Part shown: piece after piece, positions 41,373-49,808 of the stretch
Position numbering within the stretch: position 1 is the first letter of the stretch
Layout: each line of letters begins with the position of its first letter
From: JBBIJR01 sp037445875
GTDB taxonomy: Bacteria; CLD3; SB21
DNA length: 60,398 bases
Direction: 5' to 3'
NCBI GenBank assembly: GCA_037445875.1
Contig: JBBIJR010000009.1
Location: 1 to 60,398 of the forward strand
Translations under genes and position numbers: made by a program
Notes under the pieces: model-generated
What the model was told of the DNA's origin: nothing
Databases searched by the model: none
Seen by the model: the letters and a program-made list of their open reading frames with translations, nothing else

Positions 41373-41376
41373 TCTA

Positions 41377-41405
41377 TTGACTTTCTCGGTTGTTTTTGAT
41401 AAGAT
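41377..41405 (+). promoter_or_regulatory. Sigma-70 promoter of the small secreted-protein gene
   Basis: TTGACT (41377-41382) and TAAGAT (41400-41405) are 17 bases apart, right after the permease stop and about 30 bases before ATG 41437. Confidence 0.65.
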
Positions 41406-41436
41406 GATCTGAGTTTCGGAACACGAAAGGAACGCC

Positions 41437-41934
41437 ATGAAGTTGCTGAGTTGGGTCGTTTTGATGCTGCTACTCGTCCAGGGATGGGCCATGGGTCAAC
41501 TCAAGTCCCAGGCGGAGAAACCGCCGGTCAACGTCCTGGGCGGAATCCTCTCCCCGTCCAACGGAGGCCTGTTCGGTCTTTTTTCTCCCGATCGGTTCTA
41601 CATGAGCCACAGCTACGGTCTGACATACTACACCGGCGGCGGACAGAGCGGATCCATGGGGATCTACACGAACACGATGAACTTCAAGCTCTCCGATCCG
41701 CTGTTCCTCAGAGTCAACATGGGCTTACAGCATCAGCCGTTCGGCGGGCCCAAGATCTATGAAAACCAAGGCGCACAGTTTCTGCATGGCGCAGAACTGA
41801 TCTACCAGCCGAACCGGAACCTCCAGATGACGGTCGGGTACAGCAACAACCCGTTCTACAGCGGCTACGGGTTTTATCCGAACCCGTTCTACCGGAGCCC
41901 CGGCCTGTACGATGGATTCGGCAGCGGTCGATGA
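41437..41934 (+). CDS. Secreted, probably outer-membrane-associated protein of unknown function
   Basis: The 165-residue product has a signal peptide (MKLLSWVVLMLLLVQGWAMG). The mature part is Gly/Tyr/Asn/Phe-rich with phrases such as SHSYGLTYYTGGGQSGSMGI, RVNMGLQHQPFGGP and ELIYQPNRNLQMTVGYSNNP, ending in a Pro/Tyr-rich tail (YGFYPNPFYRSPGLYDGFGS). The alternating strands resemble a small beta barrel or fragment of one. It stands alone between its own promoter and an intrinsic terminator, so it is a single-gene transcript. Confidence 0.75.
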   Translation: MKLLSWVVLMLLLVQGWAMGQLKSQAEKPPVNVLGGILSPSNGGLFGLFSPDRFYMSHSYGLTYYTGGGQSGSMGIYTNTMNFKLSDPLFLRVNMGLQHQPFGGPKIYENQGAQFLHGAELIYQPNRNLQMTVGYSNNPFYSGYGFYPNPFYRSPGLYDGFGSGR

Positions 41935-41954
41935 CCGGTTTTGGAAATGATCAG

Positions 41955-41989
41955 AAAAATTAATCCCGCCCGTCGGGATTAATTTTTTT
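41955..41989 (+). terminator. Intrinsic terminator
   Basis: Arms aaaaattaatcccg (41955-41968) and cgggattaattttt (41974-41987) pair perfectly around a 5-base loop, followed by T residues. It ends the single-gene unit starting at 41437. Confidence 0.9.
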
Positions 41990-42007
41990 CAAGGAGTATA
42001 GGGTTCC

Positions 42008-42592
42008 ATGCTAAGAAAGACACGAAACGATGACGAGGGCCGCCAACCCTCAGGTGAGACCACCGAACAAGTCCGCGCGGACGAAGACACGACCAGGACC
42101 TCGACCGGGCCGATGGGCGCGGGCAGTTGGGACCGGATGCTCAATATCCTGATCGGCGGACTGTCCGTGCTCGTCGTGGCGCTGCTGATCTCGCTCATCG
42201 TGCGGTTGAATTCGAGCCCATCCGAGCCGACCGTCACCGTGACCGAGAACCCTACCGAGGACAACGAACCCGTACAGGTCAAATCCAAGGTGATCCGCGT
42301 AGAAGTGTTGAACGGTACCACCGTCCCGAAGCTGGCCTCCCGCGCATCGGACTTCCTCAGGGAAAAAGGCTTCGACGTAGTGCAGACCGGCAACGCGCCG
42401 CACTCCAATTTCAAGACCTCCGTGGTCCAGGACCGCATGGGCAATATTCAGAATGCGATGCACGTGGCACAGGCTCTGGGCATCGGCGAGTCGGCGATCA
42501 TCCAACAGAAAAATCCCCAGTTGTACCTCGAAGTTACCGTCATCATCGGCATGGATTACAAGTCCCTCAAATTTATGGGGCCCGGACGCTGA
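42008..42592 (+). CDS. Membrane-anchored LytR_C domain protein
   Basis: The 194-residue protein has an acidic, Thr-rich N-terminal tail, one membrane helix (MLNILIGGLSVLVVALLISL at about 40-60) and a C-terminal domain IRVEVLNGTTVPKLASRASD, FLREKGFDVVQTGNAPHSNF, which is the LytR/CpsA/Psr C-terminal fold. Alone, without the LCP phosphotransferase domain, the function is unknown; envelope attachment roles are inferred. It starts 19 bases after the terminator, with AAGGAG before ATG, and is followed 3 bases later by the M16 gene. Confidence 0.82.
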   Translation: MLRKTRNDDEGRQPSGETTEQVRADEDTTRTSTGPMGAGSWDRMLNILIGGLSVLVVALLISLIVRLNSSPSEPTVTVTENPTEDNEPVQVKSKVIRVEVLNGTTVPKLASRASDFLREKGFDVVQTGNAPHSNFKTSVVQDRMGNIQNAMHVAQALGIGESAIIQQKNPQLYLEVTVIIGMDYKSLKFMGPGR

Positions 42593-42595
42593 CGC

Positions 42596-43918
42596 ATGCC
42601 GGTGGTTTCCACGCAGACTCACGAGCGCATCACGCGTTTGGAGTTTGATAATCGCTTCGTCCTCCTTACCCATTCCAACCCCTTTCTTCCCATCGTCAGT
42701 CTGCGAGGCTCGTTCCGCTGCGGCGCTGCGGAGGAACCCGAATCTCTGTCGGGGCTGACCAGGTTGATGACGGGACTGATGAAATCCGGAACCGCGTCGC
42801 GCGATGCGGTAGGCATCGCGGAGGAGACGGACTTTCTCGGCACCTCGATCGGTTTCAGTCCGCACCCGGACGCCGTGCACTTCTCGATGTCGTGTCTGAA
42901 AAAACATCTCGAAAAAAGCCTGGAACTATTGACCGACCTTGTATTTCACTCGGTCTTTCCGGAGGACGAAGTGGAGCGTGTACGGTCGGCGTCCCTTGCG
43001 GACCTCAAACGAAAGCTGGATCAGCCGTCGATGGTATCGTGGGAGGTGTTCAATCGCCATGTCTATGATTCCCATCCCTACGGCCGCGCCCTCGACGGGA
43101 CGGAGGAAGGTCTTCAATGCATACGTGCGGAGGAGCTTCGCCGGCATCACGCAGGTATGACGGCAGGCCGTGAATTGATCCTCGCCGTGGCCGGAGACGT
43201 AGAGGCGGAGGAAATGTGCCGCACGCTGCTGTCGAGCGAATGGTGCGGGACCAGGACAGAATTGAGCGAGGATCGGGTCTCCGACGTCCCGACCGGCCGA
43301 GTTCGCCGGGTCTTTCTGGTTGACCGGGACCTGACGCAAGCGAATCTTTGTCTGGGCAATCTCGCCGCCAAACGCCGTTCGCCGGACCATGCCGCTTCGA
43401 TGGTCATGAGCTATATCGTGGGCGGATCGGGGCTCGTTTCCCGGTTGACGCACCGCATCCGAACGCAGGAGGGCCTGGCCTATTCGGTGTACTCCAGCAT
43501 GACGAAGCGAAGACTCGGCGGCACGTTTTCCATCCACATGCAGACGAAGAGTGAAACGGCGGAACGGGCCGTCCGAATCATACTCGAAGAAATCAAGCGC
43601 ATGCAGGACGAGCCGGTGACCGCGGAAGAGCTCGACGATGCCAAACGATACTTCAAGGGAAGCATGCCATTCCGCATTCAAACCAATTCGAGTATTGCCC
43701 TGTACCTTGAACAGTCGGAGTTCCATGGGCTCGGACTGGACTATCTCGAACGGGAGCTGCAGGAGATTCTGGCGCTGGACACAGAAGCGGTGCGGGAGGC
43801 TGCCCGAAAATACCTGGAGCCGGACCGGTTCACACTGGCGGTGGCGGGGCGGGCCGTAGAGATTGAAAAGCCCTTGCAGGGTTTCGGACGCGTCGAGCGA
43901 TCGCGTTATCCGTTGTAG
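42596..43918 (+). CDS. M16-family protein without the zinc-binding motif
   Basis: The fold is clear: VLLTHSNPFLPIVSLRGSFR at the start, then later GREL-ILAVAGDVEAEEM and SYIVGGSGLVSRLTHRIRTQ, EGLAYSVYSSMTKRRLGGTF. The catalytic HxxEH should lie in the helix after the first strand; here that stretch reads SGLTRLMTGLMKSGT with no H or E in place. This is therefore a non-catalytic M16 subunit, the type that pairs with a catalytic one. No partner is adjacent; a two-domain catalytic M16 is encoded at 49809. Length 440 is normal for a single-chain subunit. Confidence 0.85.
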   Translation: MPVVSTQTHERITRLEFDNRFVLLTHSNPFLPIVSLRGSFRCGAAEEPESLSGLTRLMTGLMKSGTASRDAVGIAEETDFLGTSIGFSPHPDAVHFSMSCLKKHLEKSLELLTDLVFHSVFPEDEVERVRSASLADLKRKLDQPSMVSWEVFNRHVYDSHPYGRALDGTEEGLQCIRAEELRRHHAGMTAGRELILAVAGDVEAEEMCRTLLSSEWCGTRTELSEDRVSDVPTGRVRRVFLVDRDLTQANLCLGNLAAKRRSPDHAASMVMSYIVGGSGLVSRLTHRIRTQEGLAYSVYSSMTKRRLGGTFSIHMQTKSETAERAVRIILEEIKRMQDEPVTAEELDDAKRYFKGSMPFRIQTNSSIALYLEQSEFHGLGLDYLERELQEILALDTEAVREAARKYLEPDRFTLAVAGRAVEIEKPLQGFGRVERSRYPL

Positions 43919-43929
43919 AAAGGACGAGC

Positions 43930-45732
43930 GTGCAGCCCATTCATGAAGAGGAAATCCTCGGCAAGGCTTACGACGGCCGACTGATGCGCCGCCTGCTCGG
44001 CTTTGCCATGCGCTACCGCTGGATGCTCGTGGTGTCCGTCGTACTGCTGATTGCGGCGCAGGGGATGAACGCGTTCCGTCCAAAGCTCGTGCAGAAGGCG
44101 GTGGACGAAGCGATCGTAAAGGGCGACCATCCGTTGCTGAATGCGTATGCGTTCCTGTTCGTACTGCTGCTGTTCGGCGAGTTTCTCCTTCAATACGGTG
44201 TGATCGTGTTGACGCAGTTGATGGGGCAGAAGATCGTCTTCGATATGCGCATGAAGCTCTACCGGCACCTCGAAGGGTTGCACCTGCAGTTCTTCGACCG
44301 CAATCCGGTCGGCCGCCTCATCACGCGCGTCACTTCCGACATCGAGTCCCTCAACGACCTGTTTACGTCCGGCCTTGTGTATCTGTTCGGCGATTTGTTC
44401 CTCCTCGTGGGCATCATCGTGTTCATGTTCCTGATGGACGTGAGGCTTACGCTGGTCGCTCTGGCCGTACTACCCGTGATCTTTTATGTTTCGCTGGTGT
44501 TCAAGCAGAAGGTAAGGGTCGTGTTCCGTGAGGTGCGGGTGAAACTGTCCGCGCTCAATTCCAATCTTCAGGAGAACATCACGGGCACCAGTACCGTGCA
44601 GATCTTCAGCCGCGAAAGGAGGAATTTCGAGAAATTTGACGACCTGAATCGAGGCCTGACGCAGTCGCACATCGATTCCGTGTTCCATTACGCGTGGTTT
44701 TACCCGGCGATCAACCTGCTGAGTTCCGTGGCCATTGCGTTGATTCTGTGGTACGGAGGTGGGGAGGTCGTTTCCGGCTACCTGTCGCTGGGAACGCTCA
44801 TCGCGTTCGTTCAATACGCTCTGCTGTTCTTCCGGCCGATCCAGGACCTGTCGGACAAGTACAACATCCTTCAAACGGCCATGGCCTCATCGGAGAGGGT
44901 ATTCCGACTGATGGATACGCAGAACCCCATTGCCGAGCCGACCGAACCGGTGGCGACGGGGGATGTGCAGGGCCGCATCGAGTTCCGGCATGTATACTTC
45001 GCCTATCATCCGAAGAACGTGCGCGTCGACGAGGATTACGTGTTGAAGGACATCTCCTTTTGCGTGGAGCAGGGGGAGAGCATCGCGCTCGTGGGGGCTA
45101 CCGGCGCCGGCAAGAGCACCATCATCAATCTGTTGTCGCGCTTCTATACGGTCCAGCGGGGCGAGATTTTGTTGGACGGCCATGACATCGGCCGTATTCG
45201 GTCCGCCGATCTTCGACGCACCATGGCGGTCGTCCTGCAGGATGTGTTCCTGTTTTCCGGCAACGTGGTCGAGAATATCCGCCTCGGAAGCGCCGATATT
45301 TCGGAGGAGGCGGTCGTCGAAGCCGCCCGGCAGGTTGGGGCCGACCGGTTCATACGACGCCTGCCCGGCGAGTATCACGAACTGGTTCAGGAACGCGGCA
45401 GCACGTTGTCCGTCGGACAGCGCCAGCTCATCTCGCTGGCGCGTGCGCTGGTCTTCGACCCGAAGATCCTGATACTCGACGAGGCCACCTCCAGTATCGA
45501 CACGGAGACCGAGCGGGCGATCCAGGCGGCGATCGGCAAGTTGATGAAAGGGAGGACCTCCATCGTGATTGCGCACCGGCTTTCCACGATCCGTCACGTC
45601 GACCAGATACTCGTTATGCACAAGGGACGGATTCGGGAACGTGGGACCCACGAGGACCTCCTGGCCGCCGGCGGGATCTACCGGCGCTTGTACGAACTCC
45701 AGTACAAGGACCAGGAAAGAGAAGCGGTGTAA
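43930..45732 (+). CDS. ABC exporter with fused ATPase, MsbA/multidrug type
   Basis: From GTG 43930 the product has 600 residues. Six membrane helices (e.g. MLVVSVVLLIAAQGMNAFRP, LFGDLFLLVGIIVFMFLMDV) precede the ATPase domain with Walker A GATGAGKST, Q-loop VVLQDVFLFSGNVVENIRLG, signature LSVGQRQ, Walker B ILILDEATS and switch IAHRLSTIRH. All catalytic residues are present. It should export lipid, lipopolysaccharide core or drugs; the half-transporter works as a dimer. It follows the M16-like gene by 11 bases. Confidence 0.92.
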   Translation: MQPIHEEEILGKAYDGRLMRRLLGFAMRYRWMLVVSVVLLIAAQGMNAFRPKLVQKAVDEAIVKGDHPLLNAYAFLFVLLLFGEFLLQYGVIVLTQLMGQKIVFDMRMKLYRHLEGLHLQFFDRNPVGRLITRVTSDIESLNDLFTSGLVYLFGDLFLLVGIIVFMFLMDVRLTLVALAVLPVIFYVSLVFKQKVRVVFREVRVKLSALNSNLQENITGTSTVQIFSRERRNFEKFDDLNRGLTQSHIDSVFHYAWFYPAINLLSSVAIALILWYGGGEVVSGYLSLGTLIAFVQYALLFFRPIQDLSDKYNILQTAMASSERVFRLMDTQNPIAEPTEPVATGDVQGRIEFRHVYFAYHPKNVRVDEDYVLKDISFCVEQGESIALVGATGAGKSTIINLLSRFYTVQRGEILLDGHDIGRIRSADLRRTMAVVLQDVFLFSGNVVENIRLGSADISEEAVVEAARQVGADRFIRRLPGEYHELVQERGSTLSVGQRQLISLARALVFDPKILILDEATSSIDTETERAIQAAIGKLMKGRTSIVIAHRLSTIRHVDQILVMHKGRIRERGTHEDLLAAGGIYRRLYELQYKDQEREAV

Positions 45733-45765
45733 ACGATCCTCACGGGATCGGGAGAATGACGCCGC

Positions 45766-47258
45766 TCAGTGGGCGGAAAGACCGTGGGAACGGGCAGGGG
45801 AGGTCGCGGCGGCCGCGCGCAGGACCGGCAGTGTAAAGGAAAAGACCGAACCCTTGCCCCACTCGCTTTGAACCTGGACCCGTCCGTCGTGCTGATGGAT
45901 AATCTCCTTGACGAATGCCAGCCCCAGCCCAGTGCCCTCCGTTGCTTTTACCCGCTTGTCGTCCTTCGCCCGGAAGAACTTCGTGAACAGATACTTCACG
46001 TTATCCGGGGAAATGCCGAAGCCGTGATCGCGAACGCTGACGGTGATCTCGTCTTCACCGGCAACATCCACCGAGACGGAGACATCCGTATCCTCGCGGC
46101 TGTACTTGAGGGCATTGGAAAACAGATTGAGAACGACCTGGGCGATCAGGTCGGGATCCGCAAACACGGGGGGCACCGATTCAGGGAACTCCGTTCGGAT
46201 GGTGATGCGCCTCTTCTGTGCCAGGTGGCTGTTGATGCTCAGGACCGACGAGATGATCATCAGCAGATCGATGGGCGCTTTGTTCAGAACGGTCTGCCCG
46301 CTTTCGATGCGGCTGATATCGAGGAACTTGTTGATCAACTCCGAAAGGCGAGACGATTCGTAGCTGATGATGTCGATGTACTCTCTTCGGCTGGCGTCCG
46401 GCAGTTCCGGATCCCGCAGGAATTCGCTGAACCCCGTGATCGACGTCAGCGGCGAGCGGAGCTCGTGGGCTACTACGGACACGAGTTCGGTCTTCATTTT
46501 GTCGATCTCTTTTTCCCGCGTGATGTTCCTCAAGACGATGACGATGGCGATGATCTCATCGTGGTCCATGACCTTCGAGGCATGGGCCCCGAGGATCAGT
46601 TCATCCCTTCCGTCCACGGGTTTGATCTCGATCTCATCCTTGAATACGTCGTCGAGGGTGCCTTCTTTGACCTGGGCAACGAGGAACTTGAGGTCCGGGA
46701 TGAAGAAGTTCAGCGAAATGCCGATGAGGTCTTTCTCGCGGACTCCGAACCAGCGCTCCACGACGTCGTTGACCATCACGACATCGTCGACCGGTCCGCA
46801 GACGATGACGCCGTCCGCGATGTTGCGTAGAATGGCCTCGGTCTTGATCTTCTCCCGAATGATCTGATTGATGTTGATCTGATAGATCCGTTTCAACTCG
46901 AGGGTCATGTAGTTGAAGATGCGGGACAGCTGGCTGATTTCGCGACCCGTCTGGATGTGGATCTTGTGGTCGAAATTGCCGCGGGCGATCTCCTTGACGC
47001 TCTCCGTGAGCCGGACGATGGGTCGGGTGATCTCGTGGGCCGTNNNNNNNNNNNNNNNNNNNNNNNNNNNNCGAAGACCAGCGGTATGACGAGCACCCAA
47101 ACGACGGCCAGGTTATGCAGCACGGTGACCAGCCAGTTGGTCAGCACGGCGAGCGCCAGCACTGCGACCGTCATCATCGGAAACACAATGATAAAGATCC
47201 TGAAAGAAATGCTGAGGGACCGGATTCGGGCGTTGAGTTGTGCGAACGGGTTGGGCAT
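45766..47258 (-). CDS. Sensor histidine kinase (2 TM, HAMP, PAS, HisKA, ATPase), with an assembly gap
   Basis: ATG 47258 starts a basic leader and a membrane helix (IIVFPMMTVAVLALAVLTNW). A run of 28 N (47044-47071) removes the second helix region and breaks the frame. After it come HAMP (ITRPIVRLTESVKEIARGNF), a PAS domain (ILRNIADGVIVCGPVDDVVM), HisKA with the acceptor His in VVAHELRSPLTSITGFSEFL, and the ATPase with NLFSNALKYSREDTDVSVSV and GLGLAFVKEIIHQHDGRVQV. It looks functional apart from the gap. There is almost no periplasmic domain. It begins 16 bases after the terminator of the shell-protein operon, so read-through could supply its transcript. No cognate regulator is adjacent. Confidence 0.88.
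47044..47071. other. Assembly gap (28 N) inside the sensor kinase
   Basis: A run of 28 N separates the first membrane helix from the HAMP domain. The length is not a multiple of three and the frames on the two sides do not match, so the true length is different. Confidence 0.9.
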
Positions 47259-47264
47259 GACCGA

Positions 47265-47291
47265 AAACGAAAAACCCCGACGGCGTCGGGG
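47265..47291 (-). terminator. Intrinsic terminator of the shell-protein operon
   Basis: On the minus strand the hairpin CCCCGAC-gcc-GTCGGGG (47291-47275) is followed by TTTTT (47274-47270). It begins 2 bases after the stop codon of the possible shell-protein extension (47296-47294) and more than 220 bases after the shell gene's in-frame stop. Confidence 0.85.
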
Positions 47292-47293
47292 TA

Positions 47294-47530
47294 TTAGGAT
47301 TCTTTGAAGATGATTTCGAGGGCCTGAATCAACTCCTCCCGATTGGCCCGGGAGATTTCCCGTCCTTTCAGCGGGAACTGCGGAAAGGAGCGGGCGAGTT
47401 TTCTGAGTTTGGCTACGTTGAAGCTGTGGAAATCCTTCCCGGGTTTGCTGACTCTCTTCTTCTTTAGGAGGGACTCGTCTCGCTGTACGGCTCTAAACAG
47501 TTCCTGCTGTGCGAGGGTCAGGAATTCCGT
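47294..47530 (-). other. C-terminal extension of the shell protein reachable by a -1 frameshift
   Basis: This 78-codon frame follows the ten-A run inside the shell gene. It reads TEFLTLAQQELFRAVQRDES, LLKKKRVSKPGKDFHSFNVA, KLRKLARSFPQFPLKGREIS and RANREELIQALEIIFKES, then TAA. The sequence is protein-like, with amphipathic helices and no ATG, GTG or TTG near its beginning (the only TTG is near the end), so it cannot easily be translated alone. A slip of one base backwards on A-AAA-AAA would append it to the shell protein, giving 192 residues. The terminator sits directly after its stop. Confidence 0.7.
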
Positions 47531-47871
47531 TTTTTTTTTGAACTTTCCGATTCGTCGGGGCTGTTTTCAAGCGCGTGGATCGGCCGCGCATCGACCGCTC
47601 CCTCGTACACCATTTCCTCGGTCATGTCGTCCGGTCTCGGGATCACATGCACGGACACGATCTGGCCGACACGGCGTGCCGCCGCCTCTCCCGCCGCCAC
47701 CGAAGCCTGCACCGCTCCCGTTTCTCCAACCACCTTGATGGTTACGTAGGCACCGTCGGTCACTTCCTGTCCGATCAGCTTGACCTTCGCCGCTTTTACC
47801 ATGGCGTCGGCGGCTTCGATGGCTCCCACCAACCCTAACGTCTCTACCAGGCCCAGTGCGCGTTCTTCCAT
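47518..47871 (-). CDS. Bacterial microcompartment shell protein (BMC-H) with slippery A10 tract
   Basis: BMC-H proteins form hexamers that tile the shell of metabolic organelles. The domain is complete: MEERALGLVETLGLVGAIEA, ADAMVKAAKVKLIGQEVTDG, AYVTIKVVGETGAVQASVAA and VSVHVIPRPDD. After residue 85 an acidic Ser-rich tail follows, then SSKKKRNS and TGA at 47518. The KKK codons come from a run of ten A (47539-47530 on the minus strand). In the zero frame the protein ends at 117 residues; a -1 slip would add 78 residues. It follows the first shell gene by 23 bases. No cargo enzymes are adjacent. Confidence 0.93.
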   Translation of the reverse strand: MEERALGLVETLGLVGAIEAADAMVKAAKVKLIGQEVTDGAYVTIKVVGETGAVQASVAAGEAAARRVGQIVSVHVIPRPDDMTEEMVYEGAVDARPIHALENSPDESESSKKKRNS

Positions 47872-47894
47872 GATGTTCTATTCTCTCTTGCGGA

Positions 47895-48176
47895 TTAGCT
47901 GCCCTTCTTCGGAAGAATGGCTTCCACTTCCGGATGCGGACGCGGAATCACATGGACGGACACCAGTTCCCCGACCTTCTCCGCCGCTGCCGCCCCTGCA
48001 TCCGTGGCCGCCTTGACGGCACCGACGTCCCCGCGCACCATGACCGTCACGTATCCGCCGCCGATCTTCTCTTTGCCGATCAACTCGACTTTGGCCGCCT
48101 TGACCATGGCGTCGGCCGCTTCGATGGCGCCCACCAGTCCCTTGGTTTCAATCATTCCTAATGCGTCCAGTGCCAT
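47895..48176 (-). CDS. Bacterial microcompartment shell protein (BMC-H), PduA/EutM type
   Basis: This 93-residue protein is a canonical BMC-H: MALDALGMIETKGLVGAIEA, ADAMVKAAKVELIGKEKIGG, GYVTVMVRGDVGAVKAATDA, GAAAAEKVGELVSVHVIPRP. The pore loop is KIGGGY, a glycine-rich loop like that of small-metabolite pores. It begins after AGGAGGAATGAC and has its own promoter at 48268-48296. With the longer paralogue downstream it forms a two-gene shell operon ending at the terminator 47265-47291. Confidence 0.95.
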   Translation of the reverse strand: MALDALGMIETKGLVGAIEAADAMVKAAKVELIGKEKIGGGYVTVMVRGDVGAVKAATDAGAAAAEKVGELVSVHVIPRPHPEVEAILPKKGS

Positions 48177-48267
48177 GTCATTCCTCCTGACAATTGGGGG
48201 TTAAGCTTTCGATGGTATCTCAGAGGAGAGGATCAAATTCAAAGGGAGTCTGCTCTAAATTCGAAAA

Positions 48268-48296
48268 ATGTTAAAGAAAAGCCCCATGAAAGTCAA
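48268..48296 (-). promoter_or_regulatory. Promoter of the shell-protein operon
   Basis: On the minus strand TTGACT (48296-48291) and TAACAT (48273-48268) are 17 bases apart, giving a leader of about 85 bases before ATG 48176. Confidence 0.6.
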
Positions 48297-48313
48297 ACAA
48301 ATTCTCGCTCCGA

Positions 48314-48958
48314 TCAGCGCGGAATCACGAAGAACAGCACCGCCAGGTAGTGGAGCAGGCTTCCGCTCATGACGAACAGGTGCCAGACCGCGTGATGATA
48401 GGGAAGGGATTTCCACGCGTAGAAGATCACGCCCAGCGAATAGGCCAGACCGCCGGCGAAAAGCAGGATGAGACCGCCCACGGGCAAAGCGTCGATGATC
48501 GGTTTGATGGCCACGATGGCCAGCCATCCCAGCATGAGGTAGAGGATCACGGAGAAGATGCGAAACCGACCGAGGAACAGGACTTTGAATACGATCCCGC
48601 CTACGGTAATGCCCCAGACGACTCCGAACAGACTCCACCCCCACCCGCCGCTCAGCGTGACAAGCGTGAACGGCGTGTACGTTCCGGCGATAAGAAGATA
48701 AATGGCCGAGTGGTCCAGCACGCGCAGGAGCCGTTTAAGGCGCGGGCGGCGCACGGCATGGTACAGCGTCGAAGCGGCGTACAGAAGGACCAGGGTCGTC
48801 CCGTAGACAGCAGCGCTGGCAATATGCCACGCATTGCCGTTGCCGGCTGCAATGAAAACGAGCACAAACAGACCGGCTATGCTCAGGGCAAGCCCGATGC
48901 CGTGGGTGACACTGTTGGCGATCTCCTCCCGCCAGCTATATTGGCATGCTTGAATCAA
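48314..48958 (-). CDS. Hemolysin-III / PAQR family membrane protein
   Basis: The product has 214 residues with seven hydrophobic helices. Family signatures are REEIANSVTHGIGLALSIAG, LLYAASTLYHAVRRPRLKRL, LRVLDHSAIYLLIAGTYTPF and a final YHHAVWHLFVMSGSLLHYLA. The metal-site histidines (Ser-x3-His, YHAV, HDHSAIY, HAVWHLF) are all present. PAQR relatives are thought to be zinc-dependent lipid amidases; the bacterial function is unknown, and the 'hemolysin' name is historical. It lies upstream of the shell operon but has no visible link to it. Confidence 0.9.
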   Translation of the reverse strand: MIQACQYSWREEIANSVTHGIGLALSIAGLFVLVFIAAGNGNAWHIASAAVYGTTLVLLYAASTLYHAVRRPRLKRLLRVLDHSAIYLLIAGTYTPFTLVTLSGGWGWSLFGVVWGITVGGIVFKVLFLGRFRIFSVILYLMLGWLAIVAIKPIIDALPVGGLILLFAGGLAYSLGVIFYAWKSLPYHHAVWHLFVMSGSLLHYLAVLFFVIPR

Positions 48959-49000
48959 CCGCAGGATCCTACCGAACCGCAGGTTTCGTGGCGAGGCCGG

Positions 49001-49249
49001 TCACGTCTCGTCCTCGTCGGTCAGGGAGAGATTGCCATCCTTGTCTTTGACGAGGATCTTCAGCTTCTTTTCCGCTTCATTGAGTTTGGCATGGCAGAAC
49101 TGGACCAGTTTCATGCCTTGTTCGAACTTCTGGAGCGTCTCTTCCAGGGAAACTTCGCCCGATTCGAGCGTCTCCACGATCTTTTCGAGTTCGCGGAGCG
49201 AATGCTCAAAGGACTGTCCGTCGTGGGACTCTTTGGACTTCTTTGCCAC
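49001..49249 (-). CDS. xseB: Exodeoxyribonuclease VII small subunit
   Basis: XseB forms the helical small subunit of exonuclease VII. The product has 82 residues: SFEHSLRELEKIVETLESGE, VSLEETLQKFEQGMKLVQFC and HAKLNEAEKKLKILVKDKDG, the family pattern of two helices. The large subunit gene xseA is not in the window, so the complex is encoded at two loci. It starts 9 bases after the CoA-binding gene and has a GGAGG-type site. Confidence 0.93.
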   Translation of the reverse strand: MAKKSKESHDGQSFEHSLRELEKIVETLESGEVSLEETLQKFEQGMKLVQFCHAKLNEAEKKLKILVKDKDGNLSLTDEDET

Positions 49250-49258
49250 GGGCCTCCT

Positions 49259-49672
49259 TTATGAGGTTGTTCTGAATCGGCTCTGGACCATGATGCACGC
49301 CTGGGCGAGGTAGTTCAGCGAACCGTGCGACAGGTAATCCAGGACCTCGGGACTCTCCGAACCGGGCTGCAGCCAGACGTGGTGGATGCCCAGACGTTCG
49401 CATTCCTTGATGACGTTCAGCGTCACGTTCGGCGGCGTGACAATGTTGACCAGGGTCGGACGGACGGGCAGGTCGGCGAGCGATCGGTAACATGGGTCAC
49501 CGTCAACCGTCTCCCGGTTGGGATTGACAGGGAGCACGCGGTAACCCTTGCTCTTAAGGTCGCGATAGATCGTATAGCCGTACTTGCCCGGATGGTCGTT
49601 GGCCCCCACCACGGCAACGGTCGTGTCGTCTTTCCTAAGTAGTTCGGTCAGGTCGTTCACTCCTGCAACCAT
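49259..49672 (-). CDS. CoA-binding (Rossmann) domain protein
   Basis: The 137-residue product is the small stand-alone CoA_binding_2 family. It starts DLTELLRKDDTTVAVVGAND, HPGKYGYTIYRDLKSKGYRV with the GANDHPGKYG nucleotide loop, followed by LPVNPNRETVDGDPCYRSLA. Near the end the family has a conserved Cys, here in AQACIMVQSRF. Proteins of this family bind CoA or acyl-CoA; the function is unclear. It is cotranscribed with xseB. Confidence 0.88.
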   Translation of the reverse strand: MVAGVNDLTELLRKDDTTVAVVGANDHPGKYGYTIYRDLKSKGYRVLPVNPNRETVDGDPCYRSLADLPVRPTLVNIVTPPNVTLNVIKECERLGIHHVWLQPGSESPEVLDYLSHGSLNYLAQACIMVQSRFRTTS

Positions 49673-49808
49673 CCTTTCGTTCTCACGTAGGACATAATAA
49701 TACCTTCATCGTACAAATACAACACTGCAGATTGAAGTTGACCGGGAGAATATGTATCATCCTCCGCAACTTCACACATCCGATCCATCAATATTTCACG
49801 GAGGCACC

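Noticed and set aside
47294..47520. The shell-protein extension as an independent small gene
   Set aside because: No ATG, GTG or TTG lies near its beginning and no ribosome site is seen; frame-shifted joining to the shell gene is the simpler reading.
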